A stretch of 64,000 nt of DNA from Lycorma delicatula (taxonomy: Eukaryota; Arthropoda; Insecta; Hemiptera; Fulgoridae), in NCBI RefSeq assembly GCF_047948215.1, contig NC_134465.1:17628022-17692021 (forward strand), given 5' to 3'. Positions 46,360-59,153 of this stretch are shown in pieces; the first letter of the stretch is position 1; every line of letters starts with the position of its first letter. The notes beneath the pieces are model-generated. The model did no database searches. It was not told the origin of the DNA and saw nothing but the letters and a program-made list of their open reading frames with translations. Both the position numbers and the translations under genes were made by a program.

Positions 46360-47010
46360 AATGAATCGAGTTAATGAACTGTGAGCCTGTATCGCTGTGT
46401 GAACCGGGTTTGAACTGCACGATTCGAATCGATCGAATGCATAACATTACAAAAATAACACAATTAAATTTCTTTTAAATAAAATAAATTAACAAAATTT
46501 CTGTTTAATAATAACGGGGACTGCGTGTGAGACTAGAGTAGAGAAGTGATGCGAGCACCTCGTGCGAGGCGAGACAAATCACCACTGTCAACCGGTAACA
46601 AACGGGGTGCCGCTAGGGAGCTGTTTAGTGCAATGGAGTGCTCTTATATCTCTGTAAACAACTGTCCATTTTTAAAATTCAAACGGGGTATTTATTAGCA
46701 GGTTGAAGGCTAACTTTTGTATGCATCAAGTACACTGTCGATCTAATAGATGATGGTTATTCGGAAATATTATATCTTTGAACCGATTTTCATTTGTTAA
46801 TGTGATGTATACATTTTCATTTACGTTAATGTAATCAATAAAATTGTGTTCTTGAAATATTCTTTTCCCAAAAAGGAGTCTAATGTATTTAAGTACTATT
46901 ATTTATGTACATATTTTATGTTTGTTCCATCGTAAACTAAAATACTATATACAAAATTGTCACTCGCACCCTCTTTAATTATCCTATATTAAAGAGCAAT
47001 GTTTTTTTAA
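46360..47010 (+). repeat. Interspersed repeat RepB, copy 2
   Basis: It matches the reverse complement of 7540-8165, ending TCTTTAATTATCCTATATTA and AAGAGCAATGTTT. Non-coding. Confidence 0.8.
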
Positions 47011-49154
47011 AATTTTTCTCCTGTTATTTTTTAAGAATTATTTAAATATAAATACAGGGATGTTAAAATATCTAATTTTCTAAAGGTCAATCTACACGAT
47101 TCATACTTAAGGAAGCTAAAGGAATATCCGACTGTTATTTTTACATCTTGAAAACTCGTTCTGACTTTTTACGGGAGTCCCAAGAGATGAAAATTTTAGA
47201 CGGCAGTATACATAACCGTATAAATATTTAACAATGATGTGACAAACTTAGCATTTTATTAAGGCACTTCGAAGCAAAACTAACGGTTTGATTTTGTCGG
47301 AAATGAAATCAATTTGATCGTTCCAAAAGAACTTTTTATTTAATAAAAAACCCGGAAATTTCGCTTTACGGCCAACAGAAATACTAACGTTTTAATTAAC
47401 GAGAATTCGATTTAAACGATCAGCAATATTACGTCCGCCTGAGAAGCACAATTCAACAATACGATCGTGAACCGGAGTGATATTCATACGACCAACTGTT
47501 TACTAATCTGCCAAATAATCTTCTTGAATTAGACTATTCGTTATTTTTCCCGTTCAAAAATCGTAGTGTGATTCAGGAGTAAAAAAGGAGTATTAAGCAG
47601 TTTTTTAAATCTATTTCATATTCTATTTTTTAAGATATATTGATGCCAGATACAAATACGAAATAATGTACGACTCTTCTAATACATCCAGTGTACGATT
47701 TAAGATAATAAATAAAAGGATAGCGACAGATAAATAGAATGAAAACGGGGCTGATGAACTGAAAGATTATCGTTAGGAAAATTATACTGTGAAGAGAAAG
47801 AAGGATAATAATAGAAAAGGGTGAGACGGCAAGCGGGAGAGAATTTGACCGACCGGATATAGTAGAATTTGCGAGAGGGAGTTGTGGTGCGACCTCAAAG
47901 CTACACAGAACCATTATTATTATAAAAAGAAAAAGAAGATATAGAAGGGTGTAGAGAGAGAGTAAATAAGATAATATAAGAGCGTTTAAATAAAGGACGG
48001 ACAAAGAAGATGATAGCGAAGAGGAAGATATAAAAGCCGGTCTACTAAGTTGTTTGATGGACGCACAAGCACAGGAGTTTATGTAATAGTAATAAAAATA
48101 ATGTAACAGCAGTGGTTTTGATCGTCCAGTTGTATATACATATATGTACACCGGACGTCCTAATCACCACACTTCCGCCCGAACTGCACACTGACATTCT
48201 CAGCAAAGACCAACTTAGTCGGATGAAAGACAATAATCGAAAGACTAGAAACGTCTTTCAAAAATAACAGTAAAACAATAATTTTTATTTTAAAATACGA
48301 TTCGATGGATTCAAAGATCTTTTAACGTGAAAAACCTTACTCATTAATTTCATCGTCGTTAAAAAGAAATTATTTATTAGGGGCCCACATAGGGAGAGCG
48401 CAATACGGTTTCCTTCTATATAGCAAACCGAATAATTAAATTCACGAGGGTACCAAACTTAAAAGCGAACCAAACAATTAATACAAACTTTGGGTTTTCT
48501 TCAATATTTTCTCCTTCCCGCAAAAATAAAAATCATACAGCTTATTTCAGGATCAAATTTTATCGCGAATTATCTACCAGTAGTTTTACGAACGGTGTAC
48601 TGAAACGAGTTTTAATTACATAAATAAAGTGAAAATTCAATCAAACGTACAAAACGGAATTGTTTCTGCAAGATTTAAACGGTGCCAAAAATAACCTTAC
48701 TGTACGATATTACCGACATCGTAAAGATTGTTTTCAGAAACATCGAAAATTATCGAGTGGTACCTGACATGGAAAACTACTTTGGGGAAAACGATAAAAA
48801 ATGATTTTATCCAAAACTAACCTACGATTAAGTATTTAAAAGGCATTGCTAAAACAGAACTATTTCGGAGACAAACAAGGAAAAGTTGATTTTTTATCTG
48901 TGCCGCTAAAAGGTTATGACGTTAGCAATGAAAGGAAGACCATATCAATTCGGTCTTCTGTAGCGGTAGTTAGAAAAAGAAAACTTTTCAAATTACCATC
49001 AAAGAAAAAATAGCAGCCTTCATCTTCATCAAAATAGAACATTTTATGTAAAATCATTACACTTACGTCGTTCTAGCGAAAGTAATTAAAGAAAAAAAAA
49101 TCCATTTCGGCACGCCGGAAGTGGATTTCGCCGGTGCTAAGTAGGGGATAAAAA
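47011..49154. other. Region without recognised gene
   Basis: It includes a GA-rich stretch (47800-48040) that produces a 173-codon low-complexity antisense ORF at 47630-48151. No domain was recognised. Confidence 0.5.
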
Positions 49155-49465
49155 AGATTTCCACCTTAAAGTTAAGACAATGGTTTACTCAATACCAATA
49201 CAACAATGGTTGCATGTGAAAAAAAGTTTCACATATTTAGCATACAAGCCCAATCTTTTTACAATTCCAGCAACATTTTGGTGATCCCTTGTCGTAAGGG
49301 TTCGTCATATCAAAAATTGTTTCAGACAAAGGTTTTAGGTAATGTTTAGAGGACTAACGACCGCTTTAAACAGATTCGATACTGTGTCTATTATGAGAGG
49401 TATGATTTTTTTTGTCTACGAAACCGCATTTTTTCCACCTTCTGGGCCAACTGTTGGTGATACGT
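49155..49465 (+). repeat. Interspersed repeat RepC, copy 2
   Basis: Shared with 30165-30700 in the same orientation (TTTTAGGTAATGTTTAGAGG, CATTTTGGTGATCCCTTG). Confidence 0.75.
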
Positions 49466-49624
49466 ATTAATAGTTCTATAAATAATAATAGATCTCGTTC
49501 TCTTTGTACTGAACTTAATAAATTAAAGTTAAAAATTAATTGTCGACTTTATTATTCGAAGTTCATGATCCGTTAAAACAGATGCGCAGAAATCCGTTAG
49601 AAAATATGCGTAGTATACCTCTCT

Positions 49625-49880
49625 CTCTTTTTTTCTGTTTAGCCTCCGGTAACTACCGTTTAGATAATACTTCAGAGGATGATATGTATGAGTGTAAATG
49701 AAGTGCAGTCTTGTACAGTCTCAGTTCGACCGTTCCTGAGATGTGTGGTTAATTGAAACCCAACCGCCAAAGAACACCGGTATCCATGATCTAGTATTCA
49801 AATCCGTGTAAAATTAACTGGCTTTACTAGGACGTGAACGCTGGAGCTCTCGGCTTCCAAATCGGCTGATTTGGGAAGTA
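49625..49880 (-). repeat. SINE1 copy, head-truncated
   Basis: Reverse orientation, from TTTCTGTTTAGCCTCCGG to GGCTGATTTGGGAAG. The A-box part is missing. Confidence 0.88.
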
Positions 49881-51705
49881 TAATTCTACCTGGGGTGTTT
49901 AAAGTAGTTTTGGTACTGTTAACATTACAGTGGGAGGGTTAGTATATTGTTTCAGGACGTTTTTTGGGCCAAATACATATGTATGTCATCATCTCTCGGG
50001 AAACAAAATATGATATTTAAATACAAAATCTAATAGAATAACAAAAATTAGAACAAAATAAAAGGACGTCATAGGCAGCAAAAATCCATCGCAATTTATC
50101 CCTACCCTGCATATCAACGGAACGGAACGCGGGAGTTTATTACCTCCCTACTAATCGCAGAAGATAGACAAATGTTCCCTTCTATTATCGGTCGGGTCAT
50201 TATTTATTTAGTGGCGGTCATAGGTTTTTATGTTTTATTTATGGACGGTGTTGGTTTTTGCATTCCAGTCCTTTAGACCGATACGAAATAAAATAACCGG
50301 GGCTGATCGTAGAAGGTTAGGCGCATACAAGCCTTGATATCCCGGCGTAATTCCCCCAGTCCTTTTGGACTAACAGGAATACGACTTCCGGGGCTCTAGT
50401 GTTTGGAGGTATCAACGCGTTCCCTTCACCGGCGGGAGTCGCATGTGCTGACTTAAGTAAACATGTAAGTTTGGAAAGGATGATGGGTAATCCTTTAACA
50501 TGGCCAAAAATTTGGCATGTTAACAATTAGAAAATTTTGTGTGCTATGCCATCGAATGAGGAGTTTTATGCTTTATTAGAAAATGTATCAGGATGTGAAA
50601 ATCTAAAGGAAATGAAGTGCAAGACCGGCTAGAATTGGATTCAAGGGAACCAACTTTTAAAATTTATGATAACGAGATTGTGAAAGTCGACAGAAATGAT
50701 GAATCTCCAGTGATGAAAATGAAAAAATTAGCCACAACAAAGGGACTGTATTTCTCACAAAAGCACTCCAATAATTAAAACAATTAAACATAGTTCCTTT
50801 CCTTCACTTAATGTTAGTACGAAACTGGTGCGATCACTCTGCTATGGATTGTGTTACTCAGTAAGACTAAAGAAGGTGACAGACTTTTTCGTTAAAAAAC
50901 CGAACTAAGTTTACACAAGTGGATAGCGACTACCGATTTTATTATAATAAATACTTAAAATAAAATAATAATATTGTAATCACTTTTAATTCGTGGTTTA
51001 TTCTGCTACCAATTCAATATTAATAAGGTTTGTTGCCCGAATTCAAGAAAGTAACTGAAGGTCTCTCTGTTAATCGCAGATTCTGTTATCTGAGTCGGCA
51101 ACACCACCAATTACCTCGGTTAGGAGAGACCCTGGTATTATTCAGATACGAAAATTGTTACATGTACATCAACCCCACATTAATAATAATTTGCATACTC
51201 TGAAAAATATTGCTAGAATAGTCCCATACAGGTTTTTTTCTGTACAGCTAGAGGTAAGGATGATGTGAACAAAGCGGTTTTTTGACATTTCTTGAAAAAA
51301 ATTTTATGTTGGCTATACTTTTTTTAAAGTTTTATTCAGCCTCTGAATAAGTCGGCATCAGTCTCCATCAAATAAGATGTATATCAACCAAGCAGTAACA
51401 CTATATATTCTTACATCCTTAGCGTGGACTATTGATCTACCTAGATCTCACTTTGAAGAACGGACCAAGCATAATTTATCCCCTAACCCCGATCTAAAGG
51501 AGTGCTTCAAGTAACCTCCCAGTGTAGTGGGGCCTATCCTGTTTATCCATGATAGTAGTATTGTATATCATCCGATAATTTAATCGAGTGACAATGTGCA
51601 GGTAACAAAACCTAATGATTAACAAATCCTATTATGAAAAATTAGTAGTTATAATAAAGAAAAATTAATTGTCCTTTATTTGTTGTTGCAGCTATCTTCT
51701 GCGAG
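49881..51705. other. Region without firmly recognised gene
   Basis: A short GC-richer segment (50120-50480) and a possible coding relic at 50553-50760 (MPSNEEFYALLENVSGCEN, then in another frame VQDRLELDSREPTFKIYDNE) are present. I cannot name a family. The relic may belong to a decayed retroelement or pseudogene. Confidence 0.4.
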
Positions 51706-51790
51706 TTGTTCTGCTTTTTTTACCACCTCTTAGGATACCGAGCTTCAGAGGATGAGATGGACGATTTGTAATGTGTAAAAATGCCATTTA
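51706..51790 (-). repeat. SINE2 tail fragment
   Basis: ACCGAGCTTCAGAGGATGAG and ATGGACGATTTGTAATGTG with AAAAATGCCAT matches the minus-strand SINE2 tail at 15545-15610. Confidence 0.65.
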
Positions 51791-52008
51791 TTGTTCTTTC
51801 TAATAGCAAAGAATCTTATTTAAAATCCATTGGCAAGTCCAAATACTATTATTTTTTTTAGTCTATTTGTTGCCATCAAGGAAAAGTTTCTAAAACTGAT
51901 GTCTTATAATTTTGAATCCCAACAGAAGAACAAGTAAAAATAAAAGATTTATAATTTAAACACCTCTCGAATAACAGACCTGGAAAAGAGAAAATATGAG
52001 TACATTAA

Positions 52009-55000
52009 CATTTGCAGTCCTTTTGTAGTAAATGACCGACTAGCCTAGAATCAATTTTTTTTTTACTGGTATCCTGACCAGGTCCAATTTTTATAAGAAG
52101 GGAAATCTGATATTTCTGTCTTGCCTGAAATTTAATTTCTTTGCAATTCCCAGCATTTATTTTATTACATTGCGACACTTGGAAGTTTCTTTTTAAGTAA
52201 ATAAATTAATTTTTATACTAAAAAAATTATTTTATTTTAATTGTTAGTAGGTAAAATTAATAAAATAAAACTGAAAAAAAACCTAGAATAACGAAAATTA
52301 GAGTTACAACTATATGTTGATAATTATTATTTTTATATGAATGAATTATTATTTATAAAAAAAGTATGCAAAATACAGAAAAACATGTTTAGCGATATTT
52401 TTTAACACACTGATACGTCTCAAAACATTTACCAGGATTTAAGGGCTGGCTTTTGACTGCAAGTATTGCAGTAAAACAGTTTGTTTTCTACCAACCTTCA
52501 CCTTCCTATCACTACACTCTGCAGAGTCTTTATGCTCCTTTATAAATAAAATCAAATGCTCTTCAGTATCAGAACTTGAGGGTCACCCTCTTTTTCTTCT
52601 CTTCTTATTATGGACATCAGCAAACATTTGAGAAACCTCTTATGAGTAAGAGTATTTTAATTTTCTACCCGTTTATCCAAGCGATATAACAAACAGGCAT
52701 TTACAATCCTAACCTCGAGCAGCCAAAAGAACTCTTTCACCACTACTTTATAGATTTTCTTACAAATGTGTAACTAGCTATACGAGGTGCTACCCAACAG
52801 TTAGGGGAATTTGAATTTCACGCGCGAACCATTGCTGGTACGACCTGCTGCCGCTAGATGTGGCTAACAGTACTCTTTGTGAATCAGTGTTCCAACAGCT
52901 GTGACGGTGAGAGGCTGCATTGTTGACTTTCGTGCAGTTGTGTAACATTGTGTTTTACACTTTAAAAAAACCGGTGCAGAAACCCATCGCATGATTGTGG
53001 AAGCATTTGGTGACAATGCTATGAGTAAAAGTAAACCTTTTTTTTGATACAAACGATTCAAAGATGGACGAACGACAGTCGATGACGATGAACGTTCAGG
53101 AAGACCATCAACAAGCGCAACACCGGAAAACATCGTGAAAGTGCGAGAGGGTATTGTTGCAGATCGTAGACAAACAATCCATGATGTTTGTGCAATCGAA
53201 CAAATGTCATATGGATCCGTGCAACACATCTTGTCGGACTATTTGAACATGAGACGCATTGCTGCAAAATTCGTACGGAGACTGTTGAACAGCGACCAGA
53301 AACAAAATCGTGTAGCTGTCTGTAGTGAATTGAAAAATTCAGCAAGAGATGACCCTAACTTCATCTCCAACATCACAATCGGTGATGAGACATGGGTGTA
53401 CGGGTATGACCCTGAAACTAAGCAGCAGTCGTCGCAGTGGAAGTCGCCAAGTTCACCGCAGCCAAAAACAGCACGCCAAGTTCGCAGCAATGTGAAGTCC
53501 ATGATGATTGTTTTTTCGACATCAAAGGCATTATCCATACGGAATTTGTTCCTCTTGGTCAAACTGTCAATGGGATGTTCTATTGTGAAGTTTTGAAGCG
53601 GTTACGTGAAAGCATTAGGCGCAAACGTTCAGATCTGTGGGGTAACAACAGCTGGTTCTGCGCCATGACAATGTGCCTGCGCACTCATCGCTAGCCATTC
53701 GGAATTTCTTGGCTTCCAAAAATACGGACAGTACTTATGGGGAATAAGTACCCACCCACCCTATTCACCTGACCTTGCCCCGTGCGACTTTTTTCTCTTT
53801 CTGAAAATAAAATTTCAATTGAAAGGCCGTCGTTTTAACACAATTGAGGAGATTCAGGAAGAAACGCAAAACGTGCTTCAAACACTTACACCTGCAGATT
53901 TCCAGGAATACATGGAATCATGGGAAAAACACTGAGATCACTGTATCAATGCCCAAGGGGATTACTTTGAAGGAGACTTTGGAAATTATAAGTTATGGTA
54001 AGCTATTTTATTTTTACGGTAATATTCCCCGAACTTTTGCGTAGCACACCGTATAATGGTCACCTCGATCAATTGTACCCATCTTAGCTGTGTAGTCACA
54101 AATTATGTAGTCACAAATTAGTTTGTTGAACTCAGTTGTATTATTTTTATTTACTCTTTGAACAGTCTGTGTGGTTGTTATGATATCTTGATAATAAAGA
54201 AACTATCCATTTCTTTCCATGCAAGTAACATCATTTTGGTGCCATAATAATATGCAACCTGCACATGCACTTTAATTTTTAAGAACTTCAGGGACTCCCT
54301 TACAATTTAACACAATAGTGCCAGTGGTACGCACTCTGTGCTTATAAAGAAGATTAAGTGCTAAATTAGGACTGGTGTAAAACTGATCAGTATATAAATG
54401 GTAACCTAAATCCTGACTGTAAGACACAACTTTGTTGAGAAGATTGAGAACTATTCGACTTGTAAAAGGAAGTTCTGGTCAATCTAGTGTCTGTTGCCTT
54501 CCTAAAATAGGGAATAAATGTACATATATAATCACTCATGCAATCTGCTAACACAAAAATGCATAGACCCTATTTTAAATGCATACAACCCCCATAGGGT
54601 TGTAGCATTTAAATAACCTTTAAAACCAACAGCACTTTCATCGGTAACAATATCTTGTGCTGGAATAAAGTTTTCCTTGCATTATTAATATACTGCGAAA
54701 CATTTCTTACCTTTCCGTCTCTCAAACAAACTCCTGCAATTGGCTGAATTGAAGAACATAAATGAAATGCCCAAAAAATTTGAAGGAAACAATGCACAAA
54801 TACATCTTTTAAGAATGACATTTTATCCTGGAATTCTTCTGACCAATATTCTTTAATATTGGTTTTAGGGTTTAAGCTCTTATTAATTATTACCCCCAGA
54901 AAAGCTTTAATTTCAACAAGGGTGACATCCTTCCAGCCCCACCATTAGAATACTGCCTAAGCGGCATGTTTTTTTTTTTCTGCATATGATTAAATTTGGC

Positions 55001-55514
55001 AACAATTTCAGACAATAACGAATCGGTAAAAAATAACTGAAAGTACTGCAATTCAGTTTTCACATTATTGTCATACACTGGGCACATCGTGGAACTGTAA
55101 ACGAAAATTTTGGCAAATCACCATCAACTAAATCACATTTTTTCCGTAACGCATTATAACAACTATCACCGAAATGGCCCATTTCCTGAAGTTAAGTATA
55201 TGATATCACAATTATTGGTATTACTCACGAAAATATCTTCAATATTGTCACAAACCCGCATATCACTAACCTCAAATTCGCTATCACTTTCTGATCCTGA
55301 AGGTGAATCAAGAGTATTTTCATTAACTGTCAAGTGAGAACTGTCTAAATGTCAAACAATGCTTGGTTCGAGAATTACTGATATCTAAACATCATGTCAA
55401 GTGTGCACGACATTGAACTGCTACATGAATTACATAACGTCAAGTGGTTTATGCCACTGGACCCGACATGAATTTAAAAATATAGAGTATATTATGACAA
55501 AGGACTGCAAAGGG
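52009..55514 (-). mobile_element. piggyBac-like transposon, decayed, interrupted by a mariner
   Basis: Both ends sit on the piggyBac target TTAA (52005-52008 and 55515-55518). The minus-strand start reads TTAACCCTTTGCAGTCCTTT, and the other end, read inward on the plus strand, reads TTAACATTTGCAGTCCTTTT, so these are matching terminal inverted repeats. Minus-strand translation gives, in order, an acidic N-terminus (SGSESDSEFEVSDM near 55310-55270), TDESAVGFKGYL near 54645-54605 (first catalytic D), YHLYTDQFYTSPNLA near 54405-54355 (second D), KMGTIDRGDHYT near 54090-54056 (third D region), RKSIKWW and FFWLLE near 52760-52725, and a Cys-rich tail (CNTCSQKPALNPGKCFETY-like, broken by frameshifts) near 52475-52430. 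Frameshifts and stops are frequent. Without the inner mariner the element is about 2.2 kb, normal for piggyBac. Confidence 0.9.
52781..54053 (+). mobile_element. mariner (DD34D) element inserted in the piggyBac gene
   Basis: The element is 1273 bp, flanked by TA (52779-52780 and 54054-54055), with about 30-bp TIRs: TACGAGGTGCTAC on the left and TACGGTGTGCTAC on the reversed right end, both continuing to GGGGAAT. The plus strand encodes a near-complete mariner transposase: an HTH region with DGRTTVDDDERSGRPST, then ITIGDETWVYGYDPET (first D) near 53375-53425, RHDNVPAHSSLAI (second D) near 53660-53700, and HPPYSPDLAPCDFF (third D) near 53757-53797. All three catalytic D residues survive. The gene is nevertheless dead as read: a stop follows the T-tract near 53038-53047, and the frame changes near 53512, 53655 and 53735. 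It interrupts piggyBac just after DRGDHYT and is CpG-richer and younger than its host. Confidence 0.93.
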
Positions 55515-55518
55515 TTAA

Positions 55519-56834
55519 GTGTTTAACAAACTATTATTTTTTATAAAATGCACGGTAGTGTAGCATTTATTCAATGTATATTTTTGTTGTTTTTTTAACA
55601 TTTACAACTTAGTGCAGTTTTTCAGACAGAAAGGGAGTTGGAAGAAATATCATTCAAATCAGAACACACTATATCCTAAAATCTTATATATATGGCTGGG
55701 GAAAAAAATACTAACAGCAATGGAACAACTTCCTCTATTCTACATAGGGATAGATTTTGACATCCATAATTAATATACAAATTCAATATAATTTATTTAA
55801 ATGAAGTAAATATTTTATTAAAATGCATCCTTAGTAGCAGAATAAATTGATAAAATGTTTATAACATTGGCTTATTATTTATATTTCTTGTCAAATATGC
55901 TTTTACAGTTTAAAGTAGTTTGACAGCAAAAATACAGATCTTTAATTAAAAAAAATTATTTACATTAAAAGCAACAAGGCTTTTTATTTCTGTTCACTTT
56001 AAAATCTCAATAATAAATTAAGCATTTTATGCTCATTGCCTGCGATAGCAATTCTATAACTCTAGAATAGCTGCTGTCCTACTCTAAATTTTAAAGCCCA
56101 AATTATAGTGCAATATAGGACACACCATATTTTCAAACAATTCCTTATACATCATCTGGCGGCAGCCTGAAAATAAGCCTTGTTCATCCACTATTGTGTT
56201 ACCAATAGCTTATCTTTCACAATAGCGAAAGAGATAAGCTTCAACCTCAATTTGTTCATCCTATGATTCAATCTGCCTGACACGATTACTAAATAGTAAA
56301 ATGAAGTTCCAGTGATAAAAAATATCAAATATACTGTGTCGTACACTTTCACAGCTGCATATGTTAAAAAAATTACAAATCAATAATTACTGCTATTGTT
56401 AAATTTAGCAAATAAAATGTTCACAGTATGAAAGCAAATTAGTTTTTTGGATCCTTAATATACATAGAGTTGCATCATCTCCTGCTTACCCTATGGTTCC
56501 TAGAATGTCTCACGGCATAACATCCTGAAAACTGTAAAGCAAAGGCAAAATACTAATGACTTAATTCATGTTGGTATATAAACCACTTTCTATAGATAAA
56601 GTTAAAAAATACTGCATGTAGTTTCATTATTATGTTGTAGGAATTTATTAATGGCTAATTGTCATAGCAATTGGAACTACTTAAAAAAATAAATTAAATA
56701 AAAACACAAGAATGTAAAAATGTATATAATGTACTGGCAAAGTAGTGCACGACTTTCCTGGCTACGCCAGTCAAATCATAGAATATCTTGTATAGCTTTT
56801 TCACAGCAAAATCTTACCAGGAAAGCCATAAGGA
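55519..56834. other. Region without recognised gene
   Basis: AT-rich and CpG-poor. No ORF or repeat I can support. Confidence 0.5.
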
Positions 56835-57100
56835 TTCCAGCAAATTATTTTTTTAATTCAAACATTAAGGCTTTGACTTTTATTTTTATAACATAATTAA
56901 GTTCATCTTTTTATAAAAAAATAACATGCAGAAAACTTTCTGGCATTTTTGGTTCTGGGTCTATAATTTTTTTAAACTGTAGACATTTCTTGATACATCT
57001 ATATATGAAGTATAAAATTTCAAAAGATTTTTGTAAAATATTTAAAAATTTTAAAAGGCGATTGATTTTTTGAAAAAGATTTATTTGGATTATTTATATA
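56835..57100 (+). repeat. Interspersed repeat RepD, left part
   Basis: It matches 17990-18330 (phrases GGGTCTATAATTTTTTTAAA, ATTTCTTGATACATCTATAT, GAAGTATAAAATTTC). The repeat is cut by a Tc1/mariner-like element at 57101 and resumes at 58744. I see no coding capacity. Confidence 0.75.
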
Positions 57101-58402
57101 GGGTGGGCCAGAACTGGCTACCCATTGTAAACATTAAGTTAATCTTGTTTACGATCTTCCAATTGACTTTAAATTACCACCTTCTGTTTTCATCAAATAT
57201 AAACAGCAGAGTACACTGCTATTCAATCAAACATCTGTTGTATATAGCTGTTATGTTCATTGGACATTGTTGATTCTAACTTGCTGTGAAGATGTTTACC
57301 GATGAAGAAAGAGTTTTTGCTTTAAAGACCTGGTTCAAAGGTCGTTATAATTTAATAATAAATGAATGGAATAATCATTTCCACACTGTTCCACCGACAC
57401 GGAAGGCTGTCTACAATTTAAGAAAACATTTTGAGAGAAATGCATCTACTACGGACTGCCCCAAGTAAGGTAGGCTATCATTAAGTGATGAAAGTAAGCT
57501 TAAAGAGCTCTAAAGTCTACTCGTACACTATCTCTCGAACCAAATATTAGTAGAACACTTCAAATTAAAAACATTAAATACCACAAATATGGCCTACTGG
57601 ATGACGATCCTGCTCGTAGGCTTCAACTTTCCAAGACAATGTTAAATGAAGTCAAAGAAAATGGTAACGAGTTGTTTTCTAAGATAATTTGGATTGGTGG
57701 AAGAACTTTCACGTCGACAGACACAACTGTACCTATTGGTATTCAGAGAACCATCAAATTGTTTTTGAGGGGGTAGCAAATCGACCTGGTGTTACTGTTT
57801 GGGGTGGTATCTTCATGTCATGGAGTAACTGGGCCTTAGTTTTCTCATGTAATGGTAACTGGAGAGAAGTACCTGGAAATGCTGGCAACCTATGCCATTC
57901 CAGGGCTACAAATGAACTATGACAACTTCAACTGACTTTATTTTCAACATGATGAATCTGCACCCCGTTGTGCAATAGCTGTGCGAAAGCACATTGATGA
58001 AATATTCGGTGAGAAAGTTATTGGATGGCGAGGAGCAACAGAAATGGCACCCAGAATTTCCAGAGCTTAGACCCATGGATTTTTTCTTTTGGGTAACTGT
58101 TAAAGATAAAGTCTATGCTACAAAATCACAAACTACTGAGGACTTGAAAGATGCCATTCAAAATGCTTTTGAAGAAATAGATTCCAATACATGACTGTGC
58201 AAACAAGTATGATTAAGTATCCCAGATTGTGTGCAGAAATATATCGACAAAGATGGAAAGAATTTTGAAAAACAATGCAAGAAATAATCATGTAGCTTCA
58301 ATAAAGTGTTAGTTATGAATTCAATTTGTTTTTATTTAATTTTTTTTTTTATTCAAATAAAGAAAGACCTTTACGATGGGTAGTGACTTTTGGCTCACCT
58401 GG
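57101..58402 (+). mobile_element. Tc1/mariner-like element (DUF4817-type transposase), decayed
   Basis: The ends form TIRs of about 30 bp: GGGTGGGCCAGAACTGG on the left and AGGTGAGCCAAAAGTCA on the reversed right end, both leading into CTACCCAT and GTAAA. The insertion is in TATA. A transposase gene starts at about 57292 with MFTDEERVFALKTWFKGR, a DUF4817-like helix-turn-helix region. It is followed by FHVDRHNCTYW and VTVWGGIF (57680-57820), then FQHDESAPRCAIAVRKH near 57944-58000, and PELRPMDFFFWVTVKDKVY near 58040-58110. The core after the second D shows a frame change. Stops occur near 57465 and elsewhere. It interrupts an older interspersed repeat (56835-57100 with 58744-59145). Confidence 0.85.
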
Positions 58403-58415
58403 TTTATGCAATGCA

Positions 58416-58730
58416 ACCCACCGGGTTGGTCTAGTGGTGAACGCGTCTTCCCAAATCAGCTGATTTGGAAGCTGAGAGTTCCAGCGTTCAAGTCCTTGTA
58501 AAGCCAGTTATTTTTACACGGATTTGAATACTAGATCGTGGATACCGGTGTTCTTTGGTGGTTGGGTTTCAATTAACCACACATCTCAGGAACGGTCGAA
58601 CTGAGAATGTACAAGCTAAACTTCATTTACACTCATACATATCATCCTCATTCATATCCTCTGAAGTATTATCTAAACGGTAGTTACCAGAGGCTAAACA
58701 GAAAAAAGGGTGAGAAGGGGGGGGGGGGGG
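58416..58730 (+). repeat. SINE1 copy (tRNA-derived) with 13-bp target duplication
   Basis: The head has an RNA polymerase III A box (TGGTCTAGTGG) and a B-box-like GCGTTCAAGTCC, followed by the SINE1 body and the tail CCTCTGAAGTATTATC and AGAGGCTAAACAG. The flanks duplicate TTTATGCAATGCA (58403-58415 and 58731-58743). The insertion point touches the right end of the transposon at 57101-58402. The tail ends in a run of 14 G. Confidence 0.95.
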
Positions 58731-58743
58731 TTTATGCAATGCA

Positions 58744-59145
58744 GGTAACAAATCTGCTTTAATAAACTTTTCTCTAAAATGCCTCTGAAGAAAATTGATA
58801 TTGTTTTTTTTTGTGTTATCTTCCATCTTCTTAGCAAATTTTGAAAAAGTTAATGTGATCAATACCCCCCCCCCCCCCCATCAATAGAAACATTTGAGCT
58901 GAATTTGAAAAAAATTGATTGGTCAATCCTGAGATGCAAGGCCAAAAGCAGTGCAACACATACATATATTCATACATACATATGTATGTTTTTTGTCTAA
59001 ATGAACTAGATGGTTCCTAAAACAAAGATTTGCAAAAAAACCCGATACCTTATTTTTAACATACTCACAATACTTTTCCCTTTAATACAGCTCTTCAGCT
59101 ATATTCACCTGTAAAGTAATATATAGATAAGTAAAAAAAAAAAAG
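58744..59145 (+). repeat. Interspersed repeat RepD, right part, next to the DDX49 stop
   Basis: It matches 18345-18700: CCTCTGAAGAAAATTGAT against CCTTTGAAGAAAATCGAA, AGGCCAAAAGCAGTGCAACA against AGGCCAAAAACAACGCGACA, and TATATTCACCTGTAAAG against TATATTCACCGAGAAAG. It contains a run of 15 C at 58865-58879. It runs to within a few bases of the helicase stop codon and probably forms its 3-prime UTR. Confidence 0.8.
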
Positions 59146-59153
59146 AAAGTTAA

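Noticed and set aside
47630..48151. 173-codon minus-strand ORF rich in Leu, Ser and Ile, membrane-like
   Set aside because: Antisense of a purine-rich low-complexity stretch; no conserved motif and no splice or start context.
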